Part shown: positions 23,364 through 32,035 of the stretch, piece after piece
Position numbering within the stretch: position 1 is the stretch's first letter
How the letters are laid out: every line of letters starts with the position of its first letter
Assembly (NCBI GenBank): GCA_902776195.1
Contig: CACYPF010000020.1
Location: 1 to 41,126 of the forward strand
DNA length: 41,126 nucleotides
DNA from: an uncultured Prevotellaceae bacterium
GTDB lineage: Bacteria; Bacteroidota; Bacteroidia; Bacteroidales; Bacteroidaceae
Reading direction: 5' to 3'
Program-made: the position numbers and the translations under genes
The notes under the pieces: model-generated
Seen by the model: the letters and a program-made list of their open reading frames with translations, nothing else
Databases searched by the model: none
What the model was told of the DNA's origin: nothing

Positions 23364-25027
23364 TTCTGCTTGTCCTTTTCTCTGATTTCTACTCGGCGGA
23401 TCTTTCCTGAGATGGTCTTGGGCAACTCGTCTACGAACTCGACGATGCGGGGGTACTTATAAGGAGCCGTCTCTTTCTTGACGTGCTGCTGCAGTTCCTT
23501 TACCAAGTCGTCACCAGCCTTGTCTTTCCATTCTTTTCCCAAGACAACGGTAGCCTTGACCACCATGCCACGGATGTCATCGGGGACACCAGTGATGGCG
23601 CATTCTACAACGGCAGGGTGAGTCATCAGGGCACTCTCTACCTCAAACGGACCGATGCGGTAGCCGCTCGACTTAATGACATCGTCAATACGTCCCTCAA
23701 ACCAGTAGTAGCCATCCTCATCACGCCATGCCATGTCACCGGTATGGTAGAGTCCGTCATGCCATGCTTCCTTGGTCAGTTCAGGGTCACGGTAGTATTC
23801 CTTGAAGAGTCCGATGGGTTTCTTGTCACCGACACGTACCACGATTTCTCCTTTCTCACCATCCTCACATGGAGTGCCGTCGGGACGGATGAGGTCGATG
23901 TTATATTGTGCGTTGGGAATACCCATGCTGCCAGGCTTGGGCTTCATCCATGGCATGGTACCTAATGTCATGGTGGTCTCTGTCTGTCCGAAACCTTCCA
24001 TCATCTGGATACCGGTCTTCTCCTTGAACTTGTCGAAGACAGCGGGGTTCAGCGCCTCACCTGCTGTGGTGCAGTATTCGAGGGATGAGAGGTCGTATTT
24101 CGACAAATCCTCACGAATCATGAAACGGTAGATGGTAGGAGGCGCACAGAACGAGGTGACTTTGTATTTCTCTATCTGTCGGAGCAAGGTGTCCGCATTG
24201 AATTTCTCATGATCGAAGACAAAGACGGTGGCACCGGCGAACCATTGTCCGTAGAACTTGCCCCACACAGCCTTGCCCCATCCTGTATCAGCAACGGTCA
24301 GGTGCAATGCCCCTTCATGGAGGTTATGCCAGAAGACACCCGTTGTCAGATGCCCCATCGCATAGAGGTAGTCGTGTGCCACCATCTTCGGCTCACCACT
24401 GGTGCCACTGGTAAAGTACATCAGCATGGTGTCCTCGTTGGTGTTCACGAAAGCTGGTTTGACAAACTGCGGAGCTTGCTTCCATTCCTTCTGCCAGTCA
24501 CGGAATCCCTCAGGGATGGGCTTCCCGTGGTCGGTGATCGTGATATATTGCTTTACCGTAGGACTCTCTGCCTTGGCAGCCTGTATCTGGCTGACCACAT
24601 AAGGATCATCAACACAGATAATCGCCTTGACAGAAGCACGGGTGTTACGATATACGATGTCGTGCTTGGTTAGCATATGGGTGGCTGGGATGACAATGGC
24701 TCCGATCTTATGCAATGCGAGCATCACCACCCACCATTCATAGCGGCGCTTCAGAATCAGCATCACAGGGTCGTTCTTGCCAATACCTAATGACAGCAGA
24801 TAGGAAGCTGCCTGGTCGGTCTGCTCCTTCAGCTGTGCGAAGGTTGTGCGTATCTCGTCACCTAAGTCATTCGTCCAAAGGATGGCGAGTCCCTCTGGTT
24901 TCTCTTTTGCCCATTCGTCCATTACGTCATAGGCGAAATTGAAGTTCTCAGGGATGATGAACTTCAGGTTTTTATTGTAGTCCTCCACGGAAGTGAAGGT
25001 TGTCTGTTTGAGAAATCTCTCTATCAT
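23360..25027 (-). CDS. AMP-forming acyl-CoA synthetase
   Basis: A 555-aa adenylate-forming ligase that activates a carboxylic acid with ATP and transfers it to CoA. Motifs in order: YFTSGTSGEPK (P-loop), EGFGQTETT, YHTGDMAW, GRIDDVIKSSGYRIGPFEVE and the C-terminal catalytic lysine in KTISGKIRRVE. The set resembles medium-chain acyl-CoA or acetyl-CoA synthetase relatives, but the substrate cannot be fixed. The XRE-cupin gene lies directly upstream, 58 bp away, and is a candidate regulator or sensor of the same metabolite. It overlaps proB by 4 bp. An arginine or proline role is not implied. Confidence 0.92.
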   Translation of the reverse strand: MIERFLKQTTFTSVEDYNKNLKFIIPENFNFAYDVMDEWAKEKPEGLAILWTNDLGDEIRTTFAQLKEQTDQAASYLLSLGIGKNDPVMLILKRRYEWWVVMLALHKIGAIVIPATHMLTKHDIVYRNTRASVKAIICVDDPYVVSQIQAAKAESPTVKQYITITDHGKPIPEGFRDWQKEWKQAPQFVKPAFVNTNEDTMLMYFTSGTSGEPKMVAHDYLYAMGHLTTGVFWHNLHEGALHLTVADTGWGKAVWGKFYGQWFAGATVFVFDHEKFNADTLLRQIEKYKVTSFCAPPTIYRFMIREDLSKYDLSSLEYCTTAGEALNPAVFDKFKEKTGIQMMEGFGQTETTMTLGTMPWMKPKPGSMGIPNAQYNIDLIRPDGTPCEDGEKGEIVVRVGDKKPIGLFKEYYRDPELTKEAWHDGLYHTGDMAWRDEDGYYWFEGRIDDVIKSSGYRIGPFEVESALMTHPAVVECAITGVPDDIRGMVVKATVVLGKEWKDKAGDDLVKELQQHVKKETAPYKYPRIVEFVDELPKTISGKIRRVEIREKDKQK

Positions 25028-25061
25028 ATTCTATCTTATTTTTATTTCTTTCTCCCTTCCT

Positions 25062-25077
25062 CCCTCCCTCGGGAGGG
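25062..25077. repeat. C-rich/G-rich intergenic hairpin
   Basis: CCCTCCC (25062-25068) faces GGGAGGG (25071-25077) in the only real gap of this operon, between the XRE-cupin gene and the acyl-CoA synthetase. A related element lies at 40218-40246. Confidence 0.6.
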
Positions 25078-25085
25078 TAGGGACC

Positions 25086-25646
25086 TTACTCAACAGTAAA
25101 CGCAAGGAACTTCACGGCTTTATTGCCAATGGCGAGCATGCCATGAGGCTTGGTGGAGTCAAAATAAATACTGTCACCCTCCTCCAGGACGATGGTCTTA
25201 CCACCGATATAGAGTTCCATGGCTCCCTCCAGTACGAGGTTGAACTCCTGACCGGCATGGGTGTTCTTATAAATAGTACGGGCACCGGGCTTTGGCTCTA
25301 CCGTCACGATGAACACGTCAGCCTTGTGGTTGACAAAACCTCCTACCAGCGACTGGTATTTGTATGCCTTGGTGCGCTCTATGGACATGCCCTGCCCCTT
25401 GCGTGTCACGTAATATGACTTCATGTGTGGTGCCTCGGCAAAGATCAGTTCCTCGGTGGACACACCGTATTTGCGTGCAATCTTCATGAGGTTGGAGATG
25501 GTGATGTCCATCTCGCCAGCCTCTATCTTCTCGTATTTCTCTGTTGAGATACCAATGGTCTCTGCCATCTCGCTCACTGGGATGTCCAGTACGTCACGCA
25601 GTCCGCGCAACCGTTCCCCAATTTGTTTTAGTTGTTCGTCTATCAT
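25086..25646 (-). CDS. XRE-family regulator with C-terminal cupin
   Basis: A 186-aa one-component transcription factor. An N-terminal helix-turn-helix of Cro/C1 type (about 8-65: LRGLRDVLDIPVSEMAETIG, YEKIEAGEMDITISNLMKIA) is joined to a cupin_2 barrel (about 105-186: HAGQEFNLVLEGAMELYIGG, LEEGDSIYFDSTKPHGM), which usually binds a small effector. The architecture matches the PuuR/SutR type. It probably controls the operon or the adjacent acyl-CoA synthetase; this is inferred from adjacency. It overlaps proC by 4 bp. Confidence 0.92.
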   Translation of the reverse strand: MIDEQLKQIGERLRGLRDVLDIPVSEMAETIGISTEKYEKIEAGEMDITISNLMKIARKYGVSTEELIFAEAPHMKSYYVTRKGQGMSIERTKAYKYQSLVGGFVNHKADVFIVTVEPKPGARTIYKNTHAGQEFNLVLEGAMELYIGGKTIVLEEGDSIYFDSTKPHGMLAIGNKAVKFLAFTVE

Positions 25647-26425
25647 ATTTTCATTCCTGCTTTTAGTCCTTTAATAACACTTGATGTGAACCCGGCATGC
25701 TCCATCTCGTTGAGTCCCTTGATGGTTACTCCGCCAGGGGTTGTCACCAGATCGATGGCTGCCTCGGGGTGCAGACCACTTGCCTGCAATAACTCGACAG
25801 CCCCTTTCATGGTCTGCATCACGATCTGTTTGGCATCGTCTGCCTTGAAGCCTAACTCCACGCCCCCCTCTGAGGCGGCACGGATATACCGCATGGCATA
25901 GGCAATACCGCAGGAGGCAAGGGTCGTGCCAGCGGCAAGGTGCTGCTCGTCGGTGATAATCGTCTGTCCCATCTCGTCGAAGATGGCCTTTACCAGCTCA
26001 GTCTGTTGTTGTGACACAGCACCGCATGGTACGATGAAGGTCATCGAGGCGAGCTGGGCGATGGCGATATTGGGAATCATCAGGAACAGTGGGGGACAGT
26101 CGGGCAACCACTCCTTGATCTTCGCAGAAGAGACACCTGCCGCAATCACGATGAGAATCTGTTTCTTGGCATCCAGTACGTCCTTGATACCTTTCAGTAC
26201 CTGCTCTACCAGCCATGGCTTCACACAGACGCAGACGATGTCCGCTCCTTGTGCCGCCAGTTGGTTGTCGGTCGTTACTGACACACCCTGTCGGGAAAAT
26301 TTCTCCACGACTTGCTGGGAGGGGTCTGCTACGGTGATGTCCTCGTTTCTGAAACGCTCACCCTTGATGAGACCCTCTACAGTGGCGCCTCCCATGGCAC
26401 CAGCTCCTATCATTGCTATCTTCAT
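25643..26425 (-). CDS. proC: Pyrroline-5-carboxylate reductase
   Basis: A 260-aa NAD(P)H-dependent enzyme making proline from pyrroline-5-carboxylate. Seen: an N-terminal Rossmann motif MIGAGAMGGATVEGL, the central VIAAGVSSAKIKEWLP, MPNIAI-like MIPNIAIAQLAS, and the C-terminal family signature region AIDLVTTPGGVTIKGLNEME. Length is normal. It overlaps argD upstream and the XRE-cupin gene downstream by 4 bp each. Confidence 0.95.
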   Translation of the reverse strand: MKIAMIGAGAMGGATVEGLIKGERFRNEDITVADPSQQVVEKFSRQGVSVTTDNQLAAQGADIVCVCVKPWLVEQVLKGIKDVLDAKKQILIVIAAGVSSAKIKEWLPDCPPLFLMIPNIAIAQLASMTFIVPCGAVSQQQTELVKAIFDEMGQTIITDEQHLAAGTTLASCGIAYAMRYIRAASEGGVELGFKADDAKQIVMQTMKGAVELLQASGLHPEAAIDLVTTPGGVTIKGLNEMEHAGFTSSVIKGLKAGMKI

Positions 26426-27585
26426 AATGTTGCTAATACTTTCTTAAGTTTCTCGATGAACAGGTCTGCCTCGGTTTTGCTAAGGCAAAGGGGTGGCAGC
26501 AGTCGCAGGATGTTGGTTCCGGCACAGCCGGTGAAACAGTGCTCCTGGTAGATCAGTGGCTGACGCACATCCTTATGGGGGATGTCGAGGTCGATACCGA
26601 TCATTAAGCCGCGGCCGCGGATATCCTGAATATGACTCTCGCCCTTTGACTTCAATTCTTCAGTTCTTAAATTCTTCAATTCTTCCATCAGATAAGTACC
26701 TACCTCATGGGCATTCTCCACCAGATGCTCCTCCTCGAAGATGTCGAGCACGGCAAGGGCAGCGGCACAGGCAAGGTGGTTGCCGCCGAAAGTGGTACCT
26801 AACTGTCCGTAGACGGGCTGGAACTCTGGTGAGATAAGTACACCACCCATGGGGAATCCGTTGGCGATACCCTTTGCCACGGTGATGATATCTGGTTTGA
26901 TGCCCAGCCACTGGTGGGCAAAGAACTTACCGCTGCGTCCGTAACCGCATTGTATCTCGTCGCAGATCAAGGTGACACCGTACCGCTTGCAGGCATAGGC
27001 AAGGTCTTGGGCAAACTGGGGCGTTGCCATCTGGATGCCGCCAACCCCCTGGATACACTCAAGGATGACGGCAGCGACTCCACCTCTTGACAACTCACGA
27101 ACCCATGGCTCGATGTCGTTCAGTGGCAGGAAACGCACGTGGTGGTTGTCGTTCAGCGGTGCTACAATCTTCGGATTATTGGTCGCCTCAACAGCCAAGG
27201 AGGTACGACCGTGGAAAGCCTTCTCGCAGGACAGGATGCGTGTGGCACTGGGGTTCTTGAACGATGCAAGCTTCAAGGCGTTCTCATTCGCCTCAGCACC
27301 GCTGTTGATGAGAAACAGCTGGTAGTCCTCATAACCGCTGATCTTTCCTAAGCGCTCGGCAAACTCCACCTGTAACTTGTTGATGACGGAATTGGAGTAG
27401 AACCCGATCTTCTGGAGTTGCTCCGTTACTTTCTGAATATAATGGGGGTGCGAATGCCCTACGGAGATGACGGCATGACCACCATACAGGTCAAGATATT
27501 CTTGTCCTTTATCATCCCATACCTTACAACCCTGTCCCTTCACGATGTTAACGTCGAACAGGGGATACACGTCAAATAATTTCAT
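26422..27585 (-). CDS. argD: Acetyl/succinylornithine aminotransferase
   Basis: A 387-aa class III PLP aminotransferase making N-acylornithine from the semialdehyde. Seen: LYGGHAVISVGHSHPHY, INSGAEANENALKLA, FHGRTSLAVEATNN, CDEIQCGYGRSG and the Schiff-base lysine in DIITVAKGIANGFPMGG. It is the first gene of the ten-gene operon and has its own promoter at 27646-27616. A surface loop near residues 298-314 (EELKNLRTEELKSKGE) is coded by a short 24-bp-offset direct repeat, suggesting microsatellite expansion. Because the pathway next uses an N-acylornithine carbamoyltransferase, the acyl group may be succinyl. Confidence 0.94.
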   Translation of the reverse strand: MKLFDVYPLFDVNIVKGQGCKVWDDKGQEYLDLYGGHAVISVGHSHPHYIQKVTEQLQKIGFYSNSVINKLQVEFAERLGKISGYEDYQLFLINSGAEANENALKLASFKNPSATRILSCEKAFHGRTSLAVEATNNPKIVAPLNDNHHVRFLPLNDIEPWVRELSRGGVAAVILECIQGVGGIQMATPQFAQDLAYACKRYGVTLICDEIQCGYGRSGKFFAHQWLGIKPDIITVAKGIANGFPMGGVLISPEFQPVYGQLGTTFGGNHLACAAALAVLDIFEEEHLVENAHEVGTYLMEELKNLRTEELKSKGESHIQDIRGRGLMIGIDLDIPHKDVRQPLIYQEHCFTGCAGTNILRLLPPLCLSKTEADLFIEKLKKVLATL

Positions 27586-27615
27586 CTTTGCTAAGTCTTA
27601 ACGTTAAAACGATGG

Positions 27616-27646
27616 CAAAGTTACAAAAAAATGAGTGCAGAACAAA
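27616..27646 (-). promoter_or_regulatory. Promoter of the argD operon
   Basis: Minus-strand TTTG (27646-27643), 19 bp, TAACTTTG (27623-27616), about 30 bp before the argD start. It is the only strong promoter seen for the ten genes down to 16398. Confidence 0.75.
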
Positions 27647-27678
27647 ATAAATCCATCTGTTTTTTTTTAGGATATGGT

Positions 27679-27781
27679 TTTACGTCGCTTCCGATAAGGG
27701 TTTAGGGGGTAAAAGGATTATCTTTTATGGGTTATAAAGATCATCGGAAGCGACGTAAAGTGTTATCGGAAGCGATGTAAA
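27679..27781. repeat. Three copies of a 17-19-bp motif upstream of argD
   Basis: The motif TTTACGTCGCTTCCGATAA lies on the plus strand at 27679-27697 and on the minus strand at 27759-27742 and 27781-27763 (one C-to-T change in the last). Copies 1 and 2 can form a perfect 17-bp stem around a 47-nt loop that holds a smaller 6-bp hairpin (27720-27725 with 27736-27741). Copy 3 contains the final codons and stop of the kelch-AraC gene. Possible roles are a terminator for that gene, an operator for argD, or a repeated intergenic element. Confidence 0.85.
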
Positions 27782-29448
27782 TCTTGTATCCATTCCTTGG
27801 GTGTTTTGCCTGTGAACAACTTGAAGGTGCGGAAGAAAGACTGCTCGTTGGCGAAGCCGGATTCTGATGAAACCGTCGATAATTTCTTCTCTGGGTCTTT
27901 CCGAATTAGTTTTTTTGCATGTTCTACCCGGTAGTCATTGATGAATTGGGTAAAGGTGGTGCCCTTCTGTGAGTTGATGGCATCGGAGATGACATTCCGG
28001 TGTACCATTAAGGTATCGGCGATATCAGTGACTTTCAGTTCACTGTCCAGATAGAGCTTTTCGCTCTCTATCAGTTTGGTGATACGGCTCATCATTTGGA
28101 TGTTAAACTCATCTTTTTCCTTCGGCAATGCGGCAGTACCTGTCCGTGAACGCTTTTTAAATACAAATAGGTAGCAAAGTATACTAATCAGGAGGAGTGC
28201 CAATGGAATGGTCCACATCCATAGTCCCGATGAGGCTTCTGTCTCTTTGGAGTCTGTCCCTACAGGGAAGAGCCAGACGGCTCGGGAGGGTGTGAAGTTG
28301 CTGTTATTGAGCAAGCCGCCCGCTGCCACGATATTGCCCTCCGGGGTGATGATGGGTGAATCGTTGAATGCCTCGCTGATGGGTTGTGTGTAGTAGAGCG
28401 TGAGTGATGCAGCTTTGCCTTTCGCCACCTCGGCGTAGTTGATGGCAAGGATGTAATACTGGATGGGTTTGCCTGGTGATTTGTGAAAATCTTGATTGCA
28501 CCCAAAGAGATAGGCCCGTTGTGACTGTTGGTCGACCAGAATATTGAAGTTGTATTCTATCACGTGGTTCAAGGCCTTCATGGGGATAGGTATGGAGGTG
28601 GAAAGGAGCGAGAAGTCACCTTTCTGATAGGTAGCAATAGCAACCTGTCCTTCTTGGTTGTATACAGGAAAGAGATAGGTGTAATCGCCTTGCTTGCCGA
28701 TAGCAGATACATTGCGACAGGTATGTAATGGATGCCACGTGTCGAACAGGGGGATGTGGATGCTGTCGCCCTTCAGTTGGTAAGCGTATGCTGTGTGTAG
28801 TGTGTCACCTCGGTAACTGTTGTTGCCGAAGATGAGTGCGTCGTCTGGAGCAGTTTGCAGAATAATCGGGGTGGCGCGTGACGTGTTGACATTGCGAAGA
28901 TAATGGAAACGTCGCAGTCGACTGTCAAATACTTCAATACCGTCTTGATGATACCAGTTGCCCGCAATGACTACCTGTCCGCTGTCCAATTCCAATGCAG
29001 AGGCTAAAGTGCGTTTATGTTGCATACTGTTGAAACCGTCGAAAGTATGCGATTTAGGGTCGTAGAGTTCTGACAGGAAGGTTTGTCCGATGCCGATGGG
29101 CTCAGAACTACCTCCTGCTAACAGCACTTTTCCGTTACGAAGCACGATGGCGAGGGCGTTATCATGGTTATAAACCATCTGCAGCGGATGCCATTCGCCT
29201 TCCTTCAGGTATTCTGCAGTTGGGGAAGGAACAAATCCATCTGTATGTCCGCCAGCCACAGTCAGTTCGTCATTGGCATAGAATAATACATGTCCGGCTC
29301 GTGCAATGTTCAGATCGGGCATTTGTTTCGCCTCTATCTTCACCATGGGACATGCATTGACGGAGTCGCTTCTTGGCTTCGCCCCTGCTGTCTGCAATGT
29401 CAAAAGCATTGACAGCAGGCAAATGGTTTGTGGTATGATTCTTTTCAT
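27763..29448 (-). CDS. Kelch-TM-AraC one-component regulator, copy 1
   Basis: A 561-aa predicted inner-membrane regulator. A signal peptide (1-23) is followed by a periplasmic kelch/beta-propeller-like region (about 34-395; repeats with VAGGHTDG, LLAGGSSEP, VVIAGNWYHQDGIEVFD, VAAGGLLNN), one membrane span (about 409-431) and a cytoplasmic AraC-type DNA-binding domain (about 450-556; ISDAINSQKGTTFTQFINDYR, SGFANEQSFFRTFKLFTGKTPKEW). No kinase or receiver domain is present, so the signal should pass directly through the membrane. A paralogue lies at 35630-37297. The protease/secreted-protein operon lies between them and is the obvious target, by inference. Its last codons lie in a repeated DNA motif. 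Confidence 0.88.
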   Translation of the reverse strand: MKRIIPQTICLLSMLLTLQTAGAKPRSDSVNACPMVKIEAKQMPDLNIARAGHVLFYANDELTVAGGHTDGFVPSPTAEYLKEGEWHPLQMVYNHDNALAIVLRNGKVLLAGGSSEPIGIGQTFLSELYDPKSHTFDGFNSMQHKRTLASALELDSGQVVIAGNWYHQDGIEVFDSRLRRFHYLRNVNTSRATPIILQTAPDDALIFGNNSYRGDTLHTAYAYQLKGDSIHIPLFDTWHPLHTCRNVSAIGKQGDYTYLFPVYNQEGQVAIATYQKGDFSLLSTSIPIPMKALNHVIEYNFNILVDQQSQRAYLFGCNQDFHKSPGKPIQYYILAINYAEVAKGKAASLTLYYTQPISEAFNDSPIITPEGNIVAAGGLLNNSNFTPSRAVWLFPVGTDSKETEASSGLWMWTIPLALLLISILCYLFVFKKRSRTGTAALPKEKDEFNIQMMSRITKLIESEKLYLDSELKVTDIADTLMVHRNVISDAINSQKGTTFTQFINDYRVEHAKKLIRKDPEKKLSTVSSESGFANEQSFFRTFKLFTGKTPKEWIQDLHRFR

Positions 29449-29472
29449 TCTCCCCTTTTAATATAACCTTTG

Positions 29473-29503
29473 CAAAGATACACTAAATCTTTGAAAGTAC
29501 AAA
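29473..29503 (-). promoter_or_regulatory. Promoter of kelch-AraC copy 1
   Basis: Minus-strand TTTG (29503-29500), 19 bp, TATCTTTG (29480-29473), about 25 bp before the start codon at 29448. Confidence 0.75.
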
Positions 29504-29578
29504 CTTCCTACTCTCTTTTTTGCATCTTTACACATTTCAGTGTATCTTTATCCAGTTTTCAGTATTTATTAAAAATAT

Positions 29579-29609
29579 GACCTGAGAGAAAGAGGCGTTC
29601 TCTCAGGTC
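29579..29609 (-). terminator. Terminator of the C10 protease operon
   Basis: A perfect 12-bp stem (29579-29590 with 29598-29609) with a 7-nt loop; on the minus strand it is followed by ATATTTTTAA. It lies 30 bp beyond the stop of the 798-aa gene. Confidence 0.85.
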
Positions 29610-29638
29610 AGAGTAGGTGGGGATGATATGTTTCCCTT

Positions 29639-32035
29639 TTAAGGTATATTCAGATCATAGACTATCTGCAAGTCGACATCGGCAGAGCCTGACAGATGTA
29701 CCTGCTTGGTACTGGTGACGGAGGCATTGGGGTGGGCACCCATCGAATTGTCGATATCGATGTTCGACACTCCGTTATAGCAGGTGCAGTCCAGTTGGTA
29801 GGTGCCTTTCTTGCTGAGCGACAGCACGTATGCACCTTCGTCATTGCTCCACGCGAGGTTGAACTCTCCGCTCAACTCATGATGAATGGTGCCGTTGAGC
29901 ATGGGGTTCATGAGGGCGATTATGTTGTTGGCTACTCCATTATGATACATGGTAGCCACCTGTTCCGCAGTTTTGACGTTGTCAGTGTAGTTGGTGCTGA
30001 TGGTGTAGGCGCCTGTGGCGGTCTGTGGTCTGGTGCCTGTTGTGTAGTCTGCAAACTGACCGCTCAACGTCAGCCCGTCAGCACTGTTGATACTGAACCG
30101 CCCTTGGTCGTCGACCTCGAAGTTATTGTTGCTCTGGAACAGGTTCGTCAGGTCGGTGACGGGTACGGTCAAAGGCACAGACATGAACTCGTAGGGCTCA
30201 CCGTCGGCAATGGTGGTGATGGGAACGTACTCTGCGTCGGGCTCGTGGGTGACAGTCTGTTTCTTGAACTGTTTGAACACCAGTCCTTGCAGTTCCTCAT
30301 CATCGGTAGTGGTGAACTGGGCGGCAGGGCTTGCCAACAGTTCTTTACCAAACAACTTGAACGTGGGATATATCGTGTATTTCTCCTCGGCTTTCAGTCC
30401 GCTGAACTCAATGTCAAACTTATTCCATTCCTGCGGGCTGGTGTACGTCCGCCAGTACCATTGCTTATCCACCTCTTTGCCATCCTTGTCGTAGACGATG
30501 AAACCAACAGGACCGCCCACCAGTATGCTACGTGCTAACGAGGCTGAGGCTGTTGTCGTGCCCTTCTTCTTGTCGTACTTCACGCCGACAGCATTGAATT
30601 TTGGTACCAGACCACCCTCGAAATCCCACACCATGTGACTATCCTTGTACTTGTCGAACATCTGCACTTCAGTCTTCCATCCCATGGACGATGCTGACAC
30701 CTTTCCACTTCCGTAGGGTCCCATCTTGATGCTGCCGTCACGGTTCAGTTTGTCGTAGAGCAGGGTCTTCTGGAATTCCATCTGTGTCTCTAGGTCTTCC
30801 ATCGTGATGTCTGCTGATGCCTCCAGACGTAATCCCGACTCGAAGCGTGTGCCAATCTTACCGATACTCTCTGATCCTAATAATAGGTTGAACTCCACAA
30901 ATGGTCCAGCCGACATTGTCACCGTCCCTGCTAATGTCTGGTTATGCGTGTTGGTGAGGTTGCGGAAACTGACGGTTGCCATCGAGTTACCCTCGGCAAT
31001 GCTGTTGTACTGTACTGCGGCATAACCGCTTGACTTGTTGTGCCACTGCTCATAGTACTCCAGTGTGCCGGATGCGCCGAATCCCATGCCTGCCTTCATC
31101 TCAAGCAGGATGGGTGAAGTGCCTAACGGGATAAGCACTGGCGGCATGCTGATATCGAACTGCCCTGCCACTGTGCCCTTGATGTTTGACTCGTAATTGG
31201 TCTCAGTCTCCACACGGGTCAGAATGTCGAAGTTGATACCGTCCCACCAACTGACAGACAGGAAGGCGCGCAGGCTCAGTTTTGGCTGATAGGTGTAGTC
31301 GATTTGTCCGTCGCCACTGAAAGAGAAATTCTCGGACAGGTCGTAACCGACGTTCGATAGGGCAAGATGCCGCTCATAGCCGGGCAGGCCGATGTCGATG
31401 GCATTGCTCTTGTAGCCTGAGCGGCGTCGTGCCTGATTGCTGCTTCCGCCGCCGTCACTGGTTGCCGCGATCTTCACCACGTACTGGTCGAATAGTTCTG
31501 TCAATGCCACTCGCTCACAGGTCACTTGATAGCCTTTCGGTACGGAGGCAAGACTTGCTACCTGTCCGTAAAAACCGTGGGGCAGGTGGGGTCTAGCCTC
31601 TGTCAGTGCCAACTTGTCGCCTACCTTGGGCACCATGCTGATGGGAATACTGCTGGAGAGAGTGAACGTGGTCTGAGCATCGCTCTCAACGACATAGTCC
31701 CATAGGTCGGACGAAAGGGTCACCACATTCTCCTTGTATTTCGTCTCTGGCGTAACGAAGGCAACGCTGTCGATGGCGGAAATAGGTATGCGGAACACGG
31801 AGTCAAGTGCCGTGATCTCTTGCACCACGTAGTCGTCATGCTCTATACCGAGCGTATCTTTGCGACTAAACGCTATCTGTTGGATGTCGGCATAGAAGAA
31901 TCCGTTGAATTTGCCGTCATTACGGTAGATGTAAAGGGCGTCCTGATCAGACTGCTGTGCTTTTGCCGACAACAGTGTGACGATAGCCAAGACGGCTGTC
32001 AGCCCCAGTCTATATAAATAGGTGTTGGTTTTCAT
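29639..32035 (-). CDS. Large secreted protein of unknown function
   Basis: A 798-aa exported protein with a signal peptide (about 1-26, ending SAKA) and no lipobox. Residues about 30-100 (LYIYRNDGKFNGFFYADIQQIAFS, then DYVVQEITALDSVFRIPISAIDSVAFVTPE) form a module I have seen at the N-termini of Prevotella secreted proteins. The remainder is beta-rich with many Gly, Ser and Thr and no catalytic motif. A region near 500-570 resembles an Ig/fibronectin-like fold (FIVYDKDGKEVDK, FSGLKAEEKYTIYPTF). No type IX C-terminal domain is evident. It overlaps the protease gene by ATGA, so the two are cotranslated and probably work together, for example as chaperone, inhibitor or surface partner. I cannot assign a function. 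Confidence 0.8.
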   Translation of the reverse strand: MKTNTYLYRLGLTAVLAIVTLLSAKAQQSDQDALYIYRNDGKFNGFFYADIQQIAFSRKDTLGIEHDDYVVQEITALDSVFRIPISAIDSVAFVTPETKYKENVVTLSSDLWDYVVESDAQTTFTLSSSIPISMVPKVGDKLALTEARPHLPHGFYGQVASLASVPKGYQVTCERVALTELFDQYVVKIAATSDGGGSSNQARRRSGYKSNAIDIGLPGYERHLALSNVGYDLSENFSFSGDGQIDYTYQPKLSLRAFLSVSWWDGINFDILTRVETETNYESNIKGTVAGQFDISMPPVLIPLGTSPILLEMKAGMGFGASGTLEYYEQWHNKSSGYAAVQYNSIAEGNSMATVSFRNLTNTHNQTLAGTVTMSAGPFVEFNLLLGSESIGKIGTRFESGLRLEASADITMEDLETQMEFQKTLLYDKLNRDGSIKMGPYGSGKVSASSMGWKTEVQMFDKYKDSHMVWDFEGGLVPKFNAVGVKYDKKKGTTTASASLARSILVGGPVGFIVYDKDGKEVDKQWYWRTYTSPQEWNKFDIEFSGLKAEEKYTIYPTFKLFGKELLASPAAQFTTTDDEELQGLVFKQFKKQTVTHEPDAEYVPITTIADGEPYEFMSVPLTVPVTDLTNLFQSNNNFEVDDQGRFSINSADGLTLSGQFADYTTGTRPQTATGAYTISTNYTDNVKTAEQVATMYHNGVANNIIALMNPMLNGTIHHELSGEFNLAWSNDEGAYVLSLSKKGTYQLDCTCYNGVSNIDIDNSMGAHPNASVTSTKQVHLSGSADVDLQIVYDLNIP

